Shown: piece by piece, positions 1 through 11,230 of the stretch
Layout of the letters: the number at the start of each line of letters is the position of its first letter
Numbering within the stretch: the stretch's first letter is position 1
Source: Elmis aenea
Lineage: Eukaryota > Arthropoda > Insecta > Coleoptera > Elmidae
DNA: 64,000 bases
NCBI GenBank assembly: GCA_947652605.1
Contig: OX393576.1
Location: 56,644,966-56,708,965 of the forward strand
Reading direction: 5' to 3'
Translations under genes and position numbers: made by a program
The notes under the pieces: model-generated
Told to the model about the DNA's origin: nothing
The model's database searches: none
What the model saw: the letters and a program-made list of their open reading frames with translations, nothing else

Positions 1-194
1 TCACTGGAGACCCGAAAGTTTGAAATGCTTTTTCCTAAAATTCCAAAAAAATTTGACTTCACACGAAACAGTACATTTTATGTTTTGGTAGGTACAGGAC
101 GATTTTTAAAGCATGTATCTTTTTTCATGAATTGAATGAGTTACACGTAATACCACTGGGGTCACTGGTGACCCCTGATACTAAGCGTGGTGCA
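1..194. mobile_element. Possible right end of a piggyBac-like element cut by the window edge
   Basis: A dyad GGGGTCACTGGTGACCCC lies at 158-175 and a related half-motif (CACTGGAGACCC) at the very start. A TTAA follows at 195-198. Subterminal GTCAC/GTGAC palindromes next to a TTAA would suit a piggyBac-type end, but the other end is outside the window and no transposase is visible. Confidence 0.2.
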
Positions 195-199
195 TTAAG

Positions 200-1860
200 T
201 TTTGAAGAGAAGCATATCAAGACGAATTTAAAGCAATTTTTAACTTTGGCCTACTCTTTCAACTCTTTCAACTTTTAAAAATATTTTCAATAACCAAAAA
301 CAGATTTTTTCAACGATAATTAATTCCATAATTCCTACGTTAAAATGAAAATGTAAAATAATTCCTGTAGATAATTTTACGAGGGATTAGAAGAGATTTC
401 TAAAAAATCATGGCACACTTGATTTTCGAGATATAGGGGAAGGTGGTATATACTGGGACACTTTTTTTTAAATTTTGCGTAACTTTTGAACGGCTTAATT
501 TGCATACCTCAAATTGATATGAGATATTCATATTGCTTTAGTTTATCATTGCATATACAAAATTTTTTTTTTAAAAATAAAGGTACACAAATAGAGGGAC
601 TGTCCCACTATACACCACTTGTCCCCACATAAACCACCCCGTGGTACATTGTGGGACTGCAAAAAATATATATGAAATAAAGCATAAGTAATTAAAAAAA
701 GGCTTAATTTTAATTGTTTATTTTAAAAACTTTCACTTTTCATGGGCATTTAGACATTGTACTTTGAAAAATCAAACTAAAATTGAAAATGTTTTTTTGT
801 TTTTTCAGTGCCCCCAAACGTAGTCGGTGCGCTTAACCTACACAGATTTTTTTTTTTCAACACAGTCTTTATCTCTGTTTTTAGAGAAAGAAAATCTAAA
901 GTCGGAAGTCTTTTTTAGAAAATTTACCTGATTATCATCATTGTCCCACAATGCACCATGTGATCAATTTTTAAAAGCAACGATTTAATGAAAAGCATGT
1001 ATGATTATTTTAAGTTTTAACATTGTACATACATTTAATATACTGTAAGGTACACCTACACCAAATTTTCTAATTGTTGTTAAATAAATAAAAAAGTTTT
1101 AGCACATAAACTGAATAACTATGCGCAGTTACCAAACATGCCTCACATGTGCAAGTCACTATGACATTGTTTACGACACATACTGTAGACAGGATATAAT
1201 GGGACTGCTTAACCGCTATTTTGATGTAAACAAACTTCAAGTACGGGGTAACAGATGGCTAAAATCTCTGTTGTCCCACTATATACCATGTCCCAGTATA
1301 TACCACCTTCCCCTAAGCCAAACTTGACTTTTTTTTTCATTGGCAACCATAGTTTGCTATGGGTTCATTAAAGTAAATATTTTTTTTCATAATTTATTGG
1401 TGTATAAGTTGTTAGGTTTATCTTTAAAAATAAAAACGTTATTACAATATTATTGTTTTTGCTAAGCATAATCTAGGTGGCAATTTAAAAAACAAACAAT
1501 AATATAGTAATAACTTGCTTGGTTTTAAAGATAAACCTAACCACCCATATATCAATGTAACGAGAAAACAATTCTGTTTTAATGAACCCATAGCCAATAG
1601 TTCCATTTACAAAAAGTCAAGTTTGGCTTATATCTCAAAAATTAAGTGCGCAATGACTTCTTAAATATTATTTTCTAATTCTTCGTAAAAATATCTACAT
1701 TAATCATTTTACATTTTGATATTAACGTATGGAATTAATTACCGTTGAACAAATTGTCTGTTATTAGTTTTTTTTTTATATTTAAAAAAGCTGAAAGTGT
1801 AGATCAAATTTCAAAATGGCATTGAATTCGTCTTGAAATTCTGCCAACTTTGCAAATTTA
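200..1860. mobile_element. Foldback (long inverted repeat) remnant interrupted by a second element
   Basis: About 230 bp before 435 (from roughly 205) is the diverged reverse complement of 1637-1850; both contain the block GGTAATTAATTCCAT or a close variant. The stretch 1316-1637 is itself an imperfect inverted repeat, with GCCAAACTTGAC on one side and GTCAAGTTTGGC on the other. Removing the 436-1313 insertion joins these into one foldback. No coding capacity is seen. The outer limits are approximate. Confidence 0.55.
436..1313. mobile_element. TA-flanked element with GGGGAAGGTGG inverted ends
   Basis: The left end GGGGAAGGTGGTATA and the right end TATACCACCTTCCCC are inverted repeats flanked by TA at 434-435 and 1314-1315. 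Internal motifs such as TGTCCCAC and GTGGGAC recur in both orientations. TA duplication fits the Tc1/mariner/pogo group, but no transposase domain is visible. The element sits inside an older foldback. Confidence 0.65.
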
Positions 1861-2145
1861 ACAGACTTTGTAACTCTTATAATAACAAAGTTGCCTACAC
1901 AACATGTAGATTATTGTCACCCTGTATTTCATGAAAACCCGTCTAACCTCAAAAAATGTTTGAAGTTAATTTAAAGAGAAGTCAAAAAAGTATGAAAATA
2001 TGCAGGGGGTTCCATTTAAAATTTTAAAGTTTGAGACCGTTTCCGGATGAAACGGAAGTCGTTTAAAACATCAATGTTTTCATAGAATCCGGATCATACG
2101 GCAACTGTCAGATACCAAATTTTATCTTTAATGGTATTCTAGATA

Positions 2146-2632
2146 CAGTGCAACCTCCATAATCCGAACAATTAAATGCAAAGGGTCAATTCGGATTAGT
2201 GAATTGTTCGGATTATTGGATTTATAAAAAAATATATAATTTACAACCCTACAACATTTTCTGTATGCTATTACACACATACAGTCGATTTTCCTACACC
2301 ATATTTTAATGAAATACTGAAAAAACGTTTTCCAGATTTAATTTCATTTATTATATCAACTTTTTCTTGCAAATTTAAAGTTTTATGTTGTCTTTTCGAC
2401 ATTTTTTGCACTTATTATTATACTTTTTACGTCGAGCTACTACTACACCGTTGCCCTCTAAAAGTTGTAATAAGAGAATCAAAGTAGATGCTCATAAATG
2501 CTACGTTTATGCAGAAAAATACTTGCATAGTTCGGATTAGCGAGGTGCGTTCGGACTATGACTTTAGAATGTCAAAGGTCGGATTAGTGGATATTCGGAT
2601 TAAAGTGTGTTCAGATTATAGAGGTTGCACTG
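2146..2632 (-). mobile_element. Non-autonomous pogo/Tigger-like element
   Basis: The inverted ends CAGTGCAACCTC and GAGGTTGCACTG lie inside TA dinucleotides at 2144-2145 and 2633-2634. The subterminal sequence repeats ATCCGAAC/TTCGGATTA many times. On the minus strand it keeps the first 43 codons of a pogo-type transposase. It is 487 bp long, against roughly 2 kb for autonomous members, so it is a deletion derivative. Confidence 0.85.
2271..2402 (-). pseudogene. pogo-type transposase, N-terminal HTH only
   Basis: The frame starts at an ATG at 2402 and stops after 43 codons. It begins MSKRQHKTLNLQEKV and ends with GKSTVCV before the stop. This is the CENP-B N-terminal/Psq-type helix-turn-helix start known from pogo, jerky and Tigger proteins, including the KST-V motif in the recognition helix. 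In full-length proteins this segment binds the terminal inverted repeats. The second HTH and the DDE catalytic domain are gone, so the frame cannot encode an active transposase. It could give a short DNA-binding peptide if transcribed, but nothing here shows that. Confidence 0.75.
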
Positions 2633-2634
2633 TA

Positions 2635-3621
2635 TTTGTTTGTTTCCATACTTTTGCGCAGCGCTGTATAAAAACAGCAGAATATTTATTTTCTATAAGT
2701 TTGCGTTTGCTTTAAGACCAACAGGCAATTACTTTTGACATACGCCTCGTACATTTACAGAGAAATAATATGTTATCCTATTTTAGATTTATTATTATAA
2801 GCACGTGAACAATTAATTTTTGCTTGTTTACACCGACTTACAAAGATTTTAAAAACATTAAATAATCAATGAGTTAATTTAGTACACTTATGTAAGATGA
2901 AATGGTAATTTTGTTGTGAAAGTGGTAATATTAAAAGCACTACTACTTGATTAGTAGTCCCACTTTAAATTTGCGTTGTAAATTTGAAGAGGAATGGTCT
3001 ATTTAGTTTGATATTCGACTCATTCCTGCATTTATATTTCCAAATTAGGTGATCACGTGCCTGAGGCCATCTCGCCATCGCATTACCGGAGCTGACCGGA
3101 ATAGTGACCCGCGCTGGTGTGCGTGGAGGCATGGCGTCATTAGCCGCTGGCTCGTTATTACACCGCCTTCTGTCAGAAGCCAAATTCCGGACCTTTAAAT
3201 TACATTTCATTTTGAATTGATTATTATTTCTCTTGCTAATAACCAAATTAAATTGAAAATCATGCTAGTTTTGCTTACACCCGGACTCAATAATTTTGTG
3301 TGTTGTCTCCATCCATTTCTTCACGAGTGTTTATTGTATAATGTTGGTTAAGGTAATATTTTTTTTCTTAATTTTAGTTCTACAAAAATAAATCCTAATT
3401 ATTAAACAAACAAAATCATTGTACATTAACTGTATTTTGTCAGGGATAACTTTTTGAGCAAGTTTGAGAGCAAAATAAAATGTGTACCAGTTATCCATAA
3501 TTCACCGGCCGCGTCCATTGCACCATAAATGAAATTTAAATGAGAATAAATTAGTTTAAAATAATTATTCATGTTATGGGTCTTCGTGACTTCTCATGTA
3601 TAGAGTGAGTGTATGTTTATA
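2635..3621. other. Unassigned stretch with a local GC-rich patch
   Basis: No element or gene recognised. About 3050-3190 is clearly richer in G+C and CpG than its surroundings. A 93-codon minus frame crosses it but has no recognisable domain. Confidence 0.4.
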
Positions 3622-3847
3622 GGCCTGTCGCGCACGGACGATATTTTTACCACGCAACTAAAAAATGCACGATGAAAAATCGCCAGAAAAGAATTGACTT
3701 TGCGCACAGGCGATAAAAAATCGTCTATAAGTTCGTTTGTGAAGATAAACTTTAAATAAACAGCTTGTGTCGCTGCTTGTTTTCTATTTTAGAAATAAAA
3801 ATATTCGTATCAACAAAGGATAAATCATTCAGTTTCACATTCTAAGT

Positions 3848-5100
3848 CAGGGGTCTGCAACCTTTTTTGAATAGCGGGCCAAATTAAATAATAATATTTT
3901 CAGACGGGCCGCACATACCAACCGACTCTGACAAATGGCGTTCGTAAGGTGCTTTTTTACCGGGATACAAACATAAACTTGGTTATTTTATTTTCGGTCT
4001 GAATTGTGTGGGCATCAATCATTTTCGATCACCAAATATTTACCAACACTAAATGAAACATAAAATAACGCTGGACTATAGCGTTAAAATAAAAATATAT
4101 AACAAAATTGAAAAGAAATTTTATTATGCATTTGATGTTTTAACTATTAATGTTGTTTTAAATATAGTACAGTGTTTCTTAAACATTGCGAAAAAAATTG
4201 GAACGTGATTCCTTATCAAAAATTAAGGGGGGACTTTTATATTAAATTTTTTCCTAGACGTCTCCTTTCGGAGTTACATCCCCTAATGGGGAGCGGTAAA
4301 ATTAGGATTCTATTTTATTTCTCAAATTTTGATAAACGTAGAAGAATGATATTTGGTAAATGGTTTGTACTTATTGAATGGTTTCCCATAGAAATATTTT
4401 CAATCATCTCCCACCTCCACAGGGGGCTGAAAAGTGCAACCCCTGTTGGTTTTTGAATCAGAACTTTTTGGTCAGTTGAAATTTTGCAATTTTAAATAAT
4501 TTTTTTGATAGCTTGATTAATTTAGAAACTTTTTTGTTTTAGTGTTTCCTGAAAAACCTACAATTTTTGAGTAAAAAATAAAATAAGTAAAGATGCACCA
4601 TTACATATTCCAATATAAAACGATTCATTTTGGTGGTTACCTTGGTTTGTTTATTTTATTGCAAAATTTTATCCCACCAAAAAGTTCTGATTCAAAAATC
4701 AACAGGGGTCGCACTTTTCAGCCCCCTGTGAAGGTGGGAGATGATCGTAAATATTACTTTGGGAAACCTCTCAATAAGTACAAAATACCTAGGTAACAAG
4801 TATCATTCTTCTACATTTATTCAAATTTCAGAAATAAAATGAAAACCTAATTTTACCGCTCCACTTTAGGGGGGTGTAACTCCGAAAAAAGTTGAAGGAA
4901 ATTTTTTTATATAAAAGTCCTTTCTTAATTTTCGATAAGGAACTACCTCCTGAAATTTTTCGCAATATTTAAGAAACATCCTGTATATTTAGGTTTAACT
5001 TGGCGGGCCAGATCAAGACACATGGCGGGCCTACTAAGTCATAAAATTTACGAGGTGGTTATTATTCATAAAGTTATGAAACATTTCATTGATTTTGGGC
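3848..5100. mobile_element. hAT-like fragment, left end only
   Basis: CAGGGGTCTGCAACC followed by CGGGCC motifs is the usual look of a hAT terminus. Matching GGCGGGCC motifs occur again near 5000-5040 on the far side of the nested foldback, but no clean right terminus or 8-bp duplication was found. The right limit is approximate. Confidence 0.4.
4170..4983. mobile_element. Foldback MITE, CAGGGTGTTTC family (copy 1)
   Basis: It starts CAGTGTTTCTTAAA and ends TTTAAGAAACATCCTG, with TA at 4168-4169 and 4984-4985. The arms are about 330 bp and pair end to end; shared blocks include GACGTCTCCTTTCGGAG and CAGGGGGCTGAAAAGTG. The middle holds TTCATTTTGGTGGTTACC. Related copies lie at 41.8, 56.2 and 58.9 kb. 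A 94-codon frame in the left arm recurs in those copies but is not recognised. Confidence 0.85.
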
Positions 5101-5884
5101 CAATAAACAAACAAAGATTATGTTCCAAACATCGTTTACCTGAATGAATGTCTTAATTTATGCCCTTTTGTAATACGGATTTTCCACTTCCATTTGCAAA
5201 CATGTATTAATTTTTAGGTACAACCTGACCAATGGCAGCTTTGTGATAACATTAATTTATTATTTAAATATTGAGGTCTACAAAAGTTTTTATCAGTGTT
5301 AAGAAAACTTGTTAACCAATAAAGTGAACAGTGTTTTCGTTGATTCAGATGTTCAAACGACACAAGTCATGTCCTTTGATATGGATTTTTTCATTTCTGA
5401 AATAAAAATACGGCCAGACTTGCATAATGTTAAAGTACCGGTCTATGCATTGAAGTATTTTATATGCAATTTGAGCTCTAATCAAAGTCGATAGTCTATT
5501 AAAACTGGTACAACTCATTCTAAAGTAATTTAAAAATATCGGAGGATGATTCCGTAAGCGAGTAAACTTTTTACAAATTGTGTTATTTTAACACCCTTTC
5601 ACTAACGTTTGGATGCACCCAATTGTTTGCAGCTTCGTTTTCTTAAAATTAGAACAGCGACACAGGCTATATCGTTAAAGTTCATCTTAACAAATGAACT
5701 TACCGGCGATTTTGTATCGCCCGTGCGCGAACGCAATTGTAATATTTTCAGGAGATATTTCAAGGTGCAATTTTTAGTTGCGTGTAAAAATATCGCCCGT
5801 TCGCAACAGACCTTTCTTGAGTACTATTTATTTTGGGCGACTAAAAATTGCCCCTAAAATATCGCCTGTGCGCGACAGGCCATA

Positions 5885-6239
5885 ATGACGTTAAAACAGC
5901 GAGGTACCCCACGTGGTTTTGCTCGCTCGATGTGATAGTACCAACATGTTATTATGCATGGAAATTGATCTTGTATGGTGGAAAAAAGGTGGCATTCGTG
6001 AAATAAAACAAGGCGAAAATGTAGTAAAAAAGTAGGTTAAGAAATTAAGAATTCAGCTCCACGGAAGAAATCATGTATTAATTTTATTCGTCACTATCAT
6101 TAGCAACAGTACGTATAAATAAACCGTAATACCCATTTGTTTTACCGATGCCAGGAACAGCGGATGCGTATTCAAGTTTGTTTGGTTGTATGAAAGATAT
6201 TTGTGTTGTTCCCTACTGCCCAAAAAATCGCGATGTAGG
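5885..6239. other. No feature recognised
   Basis: AT-rich sequence between the ATA-flanked element and the LINE 3' end; nothing identifiable. Confidence 0.4.
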
Positions 6240-6932
6240 TACACTACACCAGTTCAAAAGGTTTGACTCTCTTGAGCCTTCTTTTCAAACCAGCATTATC
6301 TAGGAGCTGTAGCACTTCGGTGTTGCCATGGGCGTGCAGTCTTCCCTCGTGCTTTTCTGCAAAATTTTTAATCTTTTCTCTGAACGTTGGGATCTTCAGA
6401 TCTCTGTGTAAATGGTCATTCCGATTTCCGATAGTACCATTGACAATACCTCGGAGGACCCTATTTTGAAAGGCCTGGATTGTATCTATGTTGCTTTTGG
6501 CTACACATCCCCAGAGCTGATTCCCATAAGTCGAGACTGCTTTAGGATTTGTTTGTACAGTAGTAACTTATTATGCACAGACAATTGTGATTTTCTTCCA
6601 ATCAGAAAGTAATATTTTTTGGATTTAGGGTCGTTCTTTTCTTTTTTTCTTTATGTGTTCTTTTCATCGAGACGAATAACCAGATGCATTCGCAAGTATT
6701 TTGCTGTATCGCAATGTGGGAGTTTGGCATTTTTTATTGATCTCGGGAATTATTTATTTTGCTTGTAAGCAAAGTCAATATGCGCTGATTTACTCTCGTT
6801 GATTCTTACTCTCCACCTCTTAGTCCAATCGGTTACTCTGTTGCATGCTTCTTGAAGTTTAGCAGCTGTTTTTACATTGTCATTACCAACTGCCAAGATG
6901 GCTGTATCGTCAGCAAAAGTTGCAATTGTGAC
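6240..6932 (-). pseudogene. 5'-truncated Jockey-type LINE, reverse transcriptase C-terminal half
   Basis: Read on the minus strand, the fragment opens at the reverse transcriptase catalytic box FADDTAILA (about 6893-6925). It continues through LQEACNRVTDW, then a block corresponding to LLYKQILK, and ends at NAGLKRR and the stop near 6245. Order and wording match the palm-to-thumb region and C-terminal tail of Jockey-clade non-LTR reverse transcriptases. Several frameshifts and stops break the frame. The same family occurs at 13.7-15.2 kb on the plus strand, where the homologous text can be aligned almost throughout. The break at 6932 is a 5' truncation, as usual for LINE insertion; a hAT element lies immediately beyond. 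Confidence 0.85.
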
Positions 6933-6939
6933 GTGTTGA

Positions 6940-8401
6940 CAGGGCCGGCCCTAGGGTAATCGGCGCCCTGTTGCAAAGTACTATTATAGCGCCCCCTCCT
7001 ATATTTTTTAGACAATAGTGGCAAATTTTCGGTTAAAAAAAAATATAATGTTATGAAAAATTTAATTTAATTTAAGTAAATCTTTATAGAGTAGGTACCT
7101 AGTATACAATGTAATGTAATTAATTACATAAAACACTACTTAAGTACCTACTTTAGTAGTATACCAAACGGATTTACTCGTTTTATAAATTCTTAACAAA
7201 ATTAAATTTATATACAAACATTAATATTAAAATTTTACTTTTCTGGCTTTTATGTTAGCAAATTCATCAATAATTTCTTTATTACTTACATGGTAGCAAC
7301 TTGCAAACATTAATAAACCTGCTAACCGATCTTGAGACATAGATGACCTCAAGTACTTTTTTATTATTTTTAATCTCGAGAGATAGATCTTTCGCCAGAA
7401 ACTACTGTTACGGGCAAAGTTTAAAAAAATCGTAGAACAAGGTTACATATCCAAATACACACTCCAAATTGTTGGCACAAATAAAATTTAATATTTTAAT
7501 TGTATCTGAAGAAGTATTAAGATCTACAAAGTCACCTAAAACCTTTAATTCATCAAATAATTTTAATGCACTTATATCCTTGTCTGTACCATCCGTAAGT
7601 ATAGGTACTTCCAATGTCTTTACAATGTTTTCTTAAAATTTCTTTGTCCATATTTTTTATCTCTTTGATATCGTAAACAAATTGAAAATAATCATTGTGA
7701 TTTTTAAGTTGACTAAACTTTCTTCTAAAGAGTTTAGTACTGCATCTAAAATAGCATTGAAAAAAAAATATTCTAAATTTATCTTTAGGATCAATCGGTG
7801 TTTCATCGGCAGATTCGTAACTAAATTGTTTCTTTATAATATTACGTCTTTGTACATTTATTGACGGGATAAATTTTGGCGCAATTTCTAACTCTGTAGC
7901 TAGTTCTTTTGCAGATTCTAAAATTTCATTAAAACCTTTATCTGTTCTTACTTCCTTTAAGAAACATATTAAATTGTCTAATGCATCTAATGCACTTTTT
8001 AAATGCTGCTTAACAGCTTGTAACATTTTACTCACCACATTTACTCTGCTTAATACTTCATACCATAAAATAGTTGACCAAATACATTTAAAAAATTTTT
8101 AGCAAAATTTTGTGCCTCATGTCGACTGTTGTGGTCATTATTATTATTTTCAAAAATTTCTATTAATGTGTCGTATATTTTCCCTGTCTCATATCTTAAA
8201 GTCACAGTTTTTCAACTCTAGATTCTCATCTAGTTGCAGATAAAGGTTTTAATGTTAATTTTGATAAATTATTTTTTAAAATTTTAAAAACAGCATACAT
8301 TTTATTTAAAGAAATAATCTTGTAAGGCGCCCACTTGACGCCCCCTTACGGGGGCGCCCTGATGCTGTGCATCACTTGCATCGTGCCTTGGACCGGCCCT
8401 G
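6940..8401 (-). mobile_element. hAT element with perfect 8-bp target duplication
   Basis: The ends CAGGGCCGGCCCTAGG and GGACCGGCCCTG are inverted and bounded by CGTGTTGA at 6932-6939 and 8402-8409. Both the termini and the 8-bp duplication are hAT hallmarks. The 1462-bp body carries the C-terminal part of a transposase on the minus strand. GC-rich GGCGCC clusters sit just inside both ends. The element lies at the truncation edge of a Jockey fragment. Confidence 0.95.
7227..8038 (-). pseudogene. hAT transposase, ZMYM1-like lineage, C-terminal part
   Basis: The first segment (8038 to about 7553) reads through a helical region with FNEILESAKELATELE, then VQRRNIIKKQF and PIDPKDKFRIFFF, a pattern I know from hAT proteins related to zinc finger MYM-type 1. 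A frame change leads into ISALKLFDELKVL. A second one, near 7400, separates PVTVVSGERSISR from LKIIKKYLRSSMSQDRL, which together are the hATC dimerisation domain, before the stop at 7229-7227. The N-terminal zinc finger and most of the catalytic core are absent, and at least two frameshifts are present, so it is inactive. A cut-and-paste transposase acting in the nucleus is the ancestral role. Confidence 0.85.
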
Positions 8402-8409
8402 CGTGTTGA

Positions 8410-9185
8410 ACAGAACTGCAAAAAAGTAAGAGTATGTGAAAAACTGTTGTTGTTATAAGAAAAAACTCACTGTCTAAGTTATTACCGAAATCTATGAGTA
8501 ATTTGACAAAAAATTTAAAATTTGTTTCTCAGCTCAATGAGAGCTCCTAGTTATTAATGTTTTTTTTTGTTGAGATTCCTTTGTTCGTTACAGTGGAACT
8601 TAAAAAAACAACATTCAGACGACCTCGGGAAATATAAATTATTCATTGCCCGGCATTTACCGCCAACGTTTATTTTTTTTGTGCACTAGAACACCATTTT
8701 ATTAGATTTTTCAAGTCGCATTAATTTTTACAATAATATTTTGGAACACTGGCTTAATCCCTTAATTTTAGCCGAAATGTTTAATGTAATCTACATTAAT
8801 ATAACACGGCTTTTATATTTATTCAGGTAATATTTAAACTAATTTATTCGTGTAGAAGTTTAATTTCAAATTTTAATTGCTTCTCATGAGTTAAATCTAG
8901 CAGAAAACAATAAGCAGACGAGTTATTAATTTTCATTTGGTATTAGAATTATTTATAAAGTGTATGTTTTGTTAGGCAAAGTTGATGTGCTTGTTGTACG
9001 GTTCATTAACTTTACGTTAAAGAGTTTATTTTAATTAAGGTTGAAAATTATTTTGTCTCGTTTTACATGTTTCGTGAAACTTTGAACTAATTATTTAAAT
9101 TGACATATCATAAATCTGAAACATTTGTTAATATTATTCGAATGACTAATCTGAAAAAAATTATTATTTAGGTTTATTGTAAACA
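8410..9185. other. No feature recognised
   Basis: AT-rich sequence with no long frame, inverted ends or repeats that I can identify. Confidence 0.4.
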
Positions 9186-9189
9186 AGAC

Positions 9190-9720
9190 GATTAACCCGG
9201 CGTTGCACGGGCGATTACAATTTTAATTACTTTTTTAACTTGAGTAAGCCCAATAATTCCAAATCATACACAAATGACATACTCTGATCAATCATCTTTC
9301 CATTTTCTTATAATTCATTAAAAAATAACTATTTATTGCTTAAAAATTGAATAATAACTCAAATTTATTTTCTTTCGTCTTGTTTCAATTAAAAATGTAC
9401 TAATAAAAATAATACTTCATGTACATTTATTACTAATTGTATACAAAACAATCTTTACTTGAGAAATACACCGCGCCGTATCGTGTTTTGACCAGGTATT
9501 TGCCGACGTAAGATCGAATCCCGTCCAAGTAATTATTTTTTTTTTTAAATTGGTAATATGTGCTTGTACTTAAAGTTTGGCGTTAGATCTGCAAGGTCCT
9601 AAATAGTAACTGTGCAAAATTTGGTCCCGATCGGTCAACGGACCTAGGATTCTATAGCGAACAAACAAACAAACACACAAACAAGCTCTTTTATATTATA
9701 TAGATATAAAGATTTTTTTA
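9190..9720 (+). mobile_element. Possible SINE or short retroposon
   Basis: It starts near CCCGGCGTTGCACGGG and holds GATCGAATCCCG, which resembles a Pol III B box. It ends in an AACA-rich run and TTTTATATTATATAGATA. The layout suggests a retroposed element, but no convincing A box or target duplication was found. Confidence 0.3.
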
Positions 9721-9724
9721 AGGT

Positions 9725-10735
9725 TTTTAAAATCTAACTATCGTCCCTGTGATAACTTGATATCTTAATTAAGGTACCTTAATTGTTTGATTGTTAAACA
9801 TCGCTGATTAAACTAAAATTAGTGACATTTTTCGTCAAGTAAATCAGTCAAAAATAGCAATCCAACAAACTTTAGTATAAACTTGAAGGTTTTTCCTTTA
9901 ACAGAAACGAAACGTCGAAGTTTTAAGGACAGGGTTTAGCAAGTAGGTATTACTATTGGTTATTAACTGCCTACCATTTCAAACTATAATGCAACGAAAA
10001 CAATTATATTTTTACGAAGTATAATGATTAAAAAAAAGTGCATTGCAATATTTTTAAATCAATCATAAAAATGTACATCTGCCTATGTATTTTGCCTATG
10101 TTGTTGATTCTACGTAAGCTTCTTACACAAATATATTTTCATCATATTCCTTAATTTTATCTTGCAGAAACAACTTTAGCGGCCGAAGATTTATTTTCCA
10201 AACTTAGTTCCTACATATTTGAGTACGCTTGAATAGCATTTCCAGTTTATCGCTTAATGTGCATTGCTCCCGTGATTTTCCTTTTTCATTTAACTGCGGC
10301 TGGAGGTCTTATCTAATAGCGTTATATAACAAATGAGTTGTCGTTTGTTATAGAACAACTTCTGCGTGTTTAAATGAGTTACTATAATTTTCATGTCAAA
10401 CAAATTTTTTAAGTGGCATTTCTATAAACGCATTCGCGGAATATGAAGTTAAAACTAGGAAACGGATATAGTTTATTACATTTTCACGTGCATGTTAAGA
10501 GTTATGTAATAGAGTATAATTTTCCCAACTTGTGGCAATAAAACTCGTTCGTTTTCGAGCTGCGTTTTTTAAAATACGAGGTTACTTTGAGAAGTTGGCA
10601 AAATCTGTTTATAAAACATTTATTTAGCCCCTCATTAAAACATGCGATATTCAACTAACTTATAGATAAATTGAATACGTTCAGAGTAATTGCCTTTAGC
10701 AATAATACACTTCATCATTCTTACTTACAACTTTC
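9725..10735. other. No feature recognised
   Basis: AT-rich sequence; no gene, TIR or repeat recognised. Confidence 0.4.
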
Positions 10736-10739
10736 TAAA

Positions 10740-11230
10740 AGCTTTTAATCTTCTTTGCAAAATAAATCTGAACGGTAGTTTTAATCTCCTTGGACAAACT
10801 TTCTATCCTGCAAAAAAATAATCAAAAGTCGCCCATCGCTAAGTCAGGTGAGTACAATGGATGCTCTATTACTTCTATCTTTATTTCATCTAAAAACTGG
10901 TGAGTTGAAGCTGCCTTATGAGAAGATGCATTATCCTCTTGTAAGATGCTAAGTGTTTCAGGCAAATATTTTTTAGTATATTATTTCGCTGTAACTGTCT
11001 TTTGTGAAACAAACTTAATTGGCCATACCCGTACTTCTGATCCTGAAGAAGGTATATTATTTTTTTGTTGCTCCCTGGTATTTAGCCATTGTCAGAGATT
11101 GTTGTCTTGGTGAGTAGGTACATCGAAAAAGGAAATGTTATTTCTATCGCCTGTCACAATTTTAGATAAAATTTGGTACTCGCTATTATTGAGAAGATTT
11201 AAAGTGTCATGAAAATTCTTATACGCTTTG
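10740..11230 (-). pseudogene. mariner transposase fragment
   Basis: The minus strand reads KIVTGDRNNISFFDVPT (first catalytic Asp region, near 11150), then QKTVTAK, LPETLSILQEDNASSHK (second Asp in the DNA box, about 10916-10955) and HPLYSPDLAMGDF (third Asp region, 10831-10866). This is the mariner D,D34D core in order. Internal stops and frameshifts break it, and no inverted ends were found nearby, so it is an old immobile copy. The 5' third and the N-terminal HTH were not located. Confidence 0.78.

Larger units (their letters stand above)
3622..5881. mobile_element. Large TIR element with GGCCTGTCGCGCAC ends and ATA flanks
   Basis: The left end GGCCTGTCGCGCAC and the right end GTGCGCGACAGGCC are exact inverted repeats, each bordered by ATA (3619-3621 and 5882-5884). 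The inner sequence repeats variants of CGATATTTT and CGCCCGT. Three-base duplications are typical of PIF/Harbinger, usually TWA, so ATA is only suggestive. The body contains a hAT fragment and a complete foldback element, so much of its 2.26 kb is later insertion. No transposase seen. Confidence 0.6.

Noticed and set aside
2488..2715. 75-codon plus-strand frame over the pogo MITE end
   Set aside because: It crosses the inverted terminus and flank; the true coding trace is on the minus strand.
9490..9535. tRNA gene suggested by GATCGAATCCCG
   Set aside because: No cloverleaf can be drawn around it; at most a SINE B-box.
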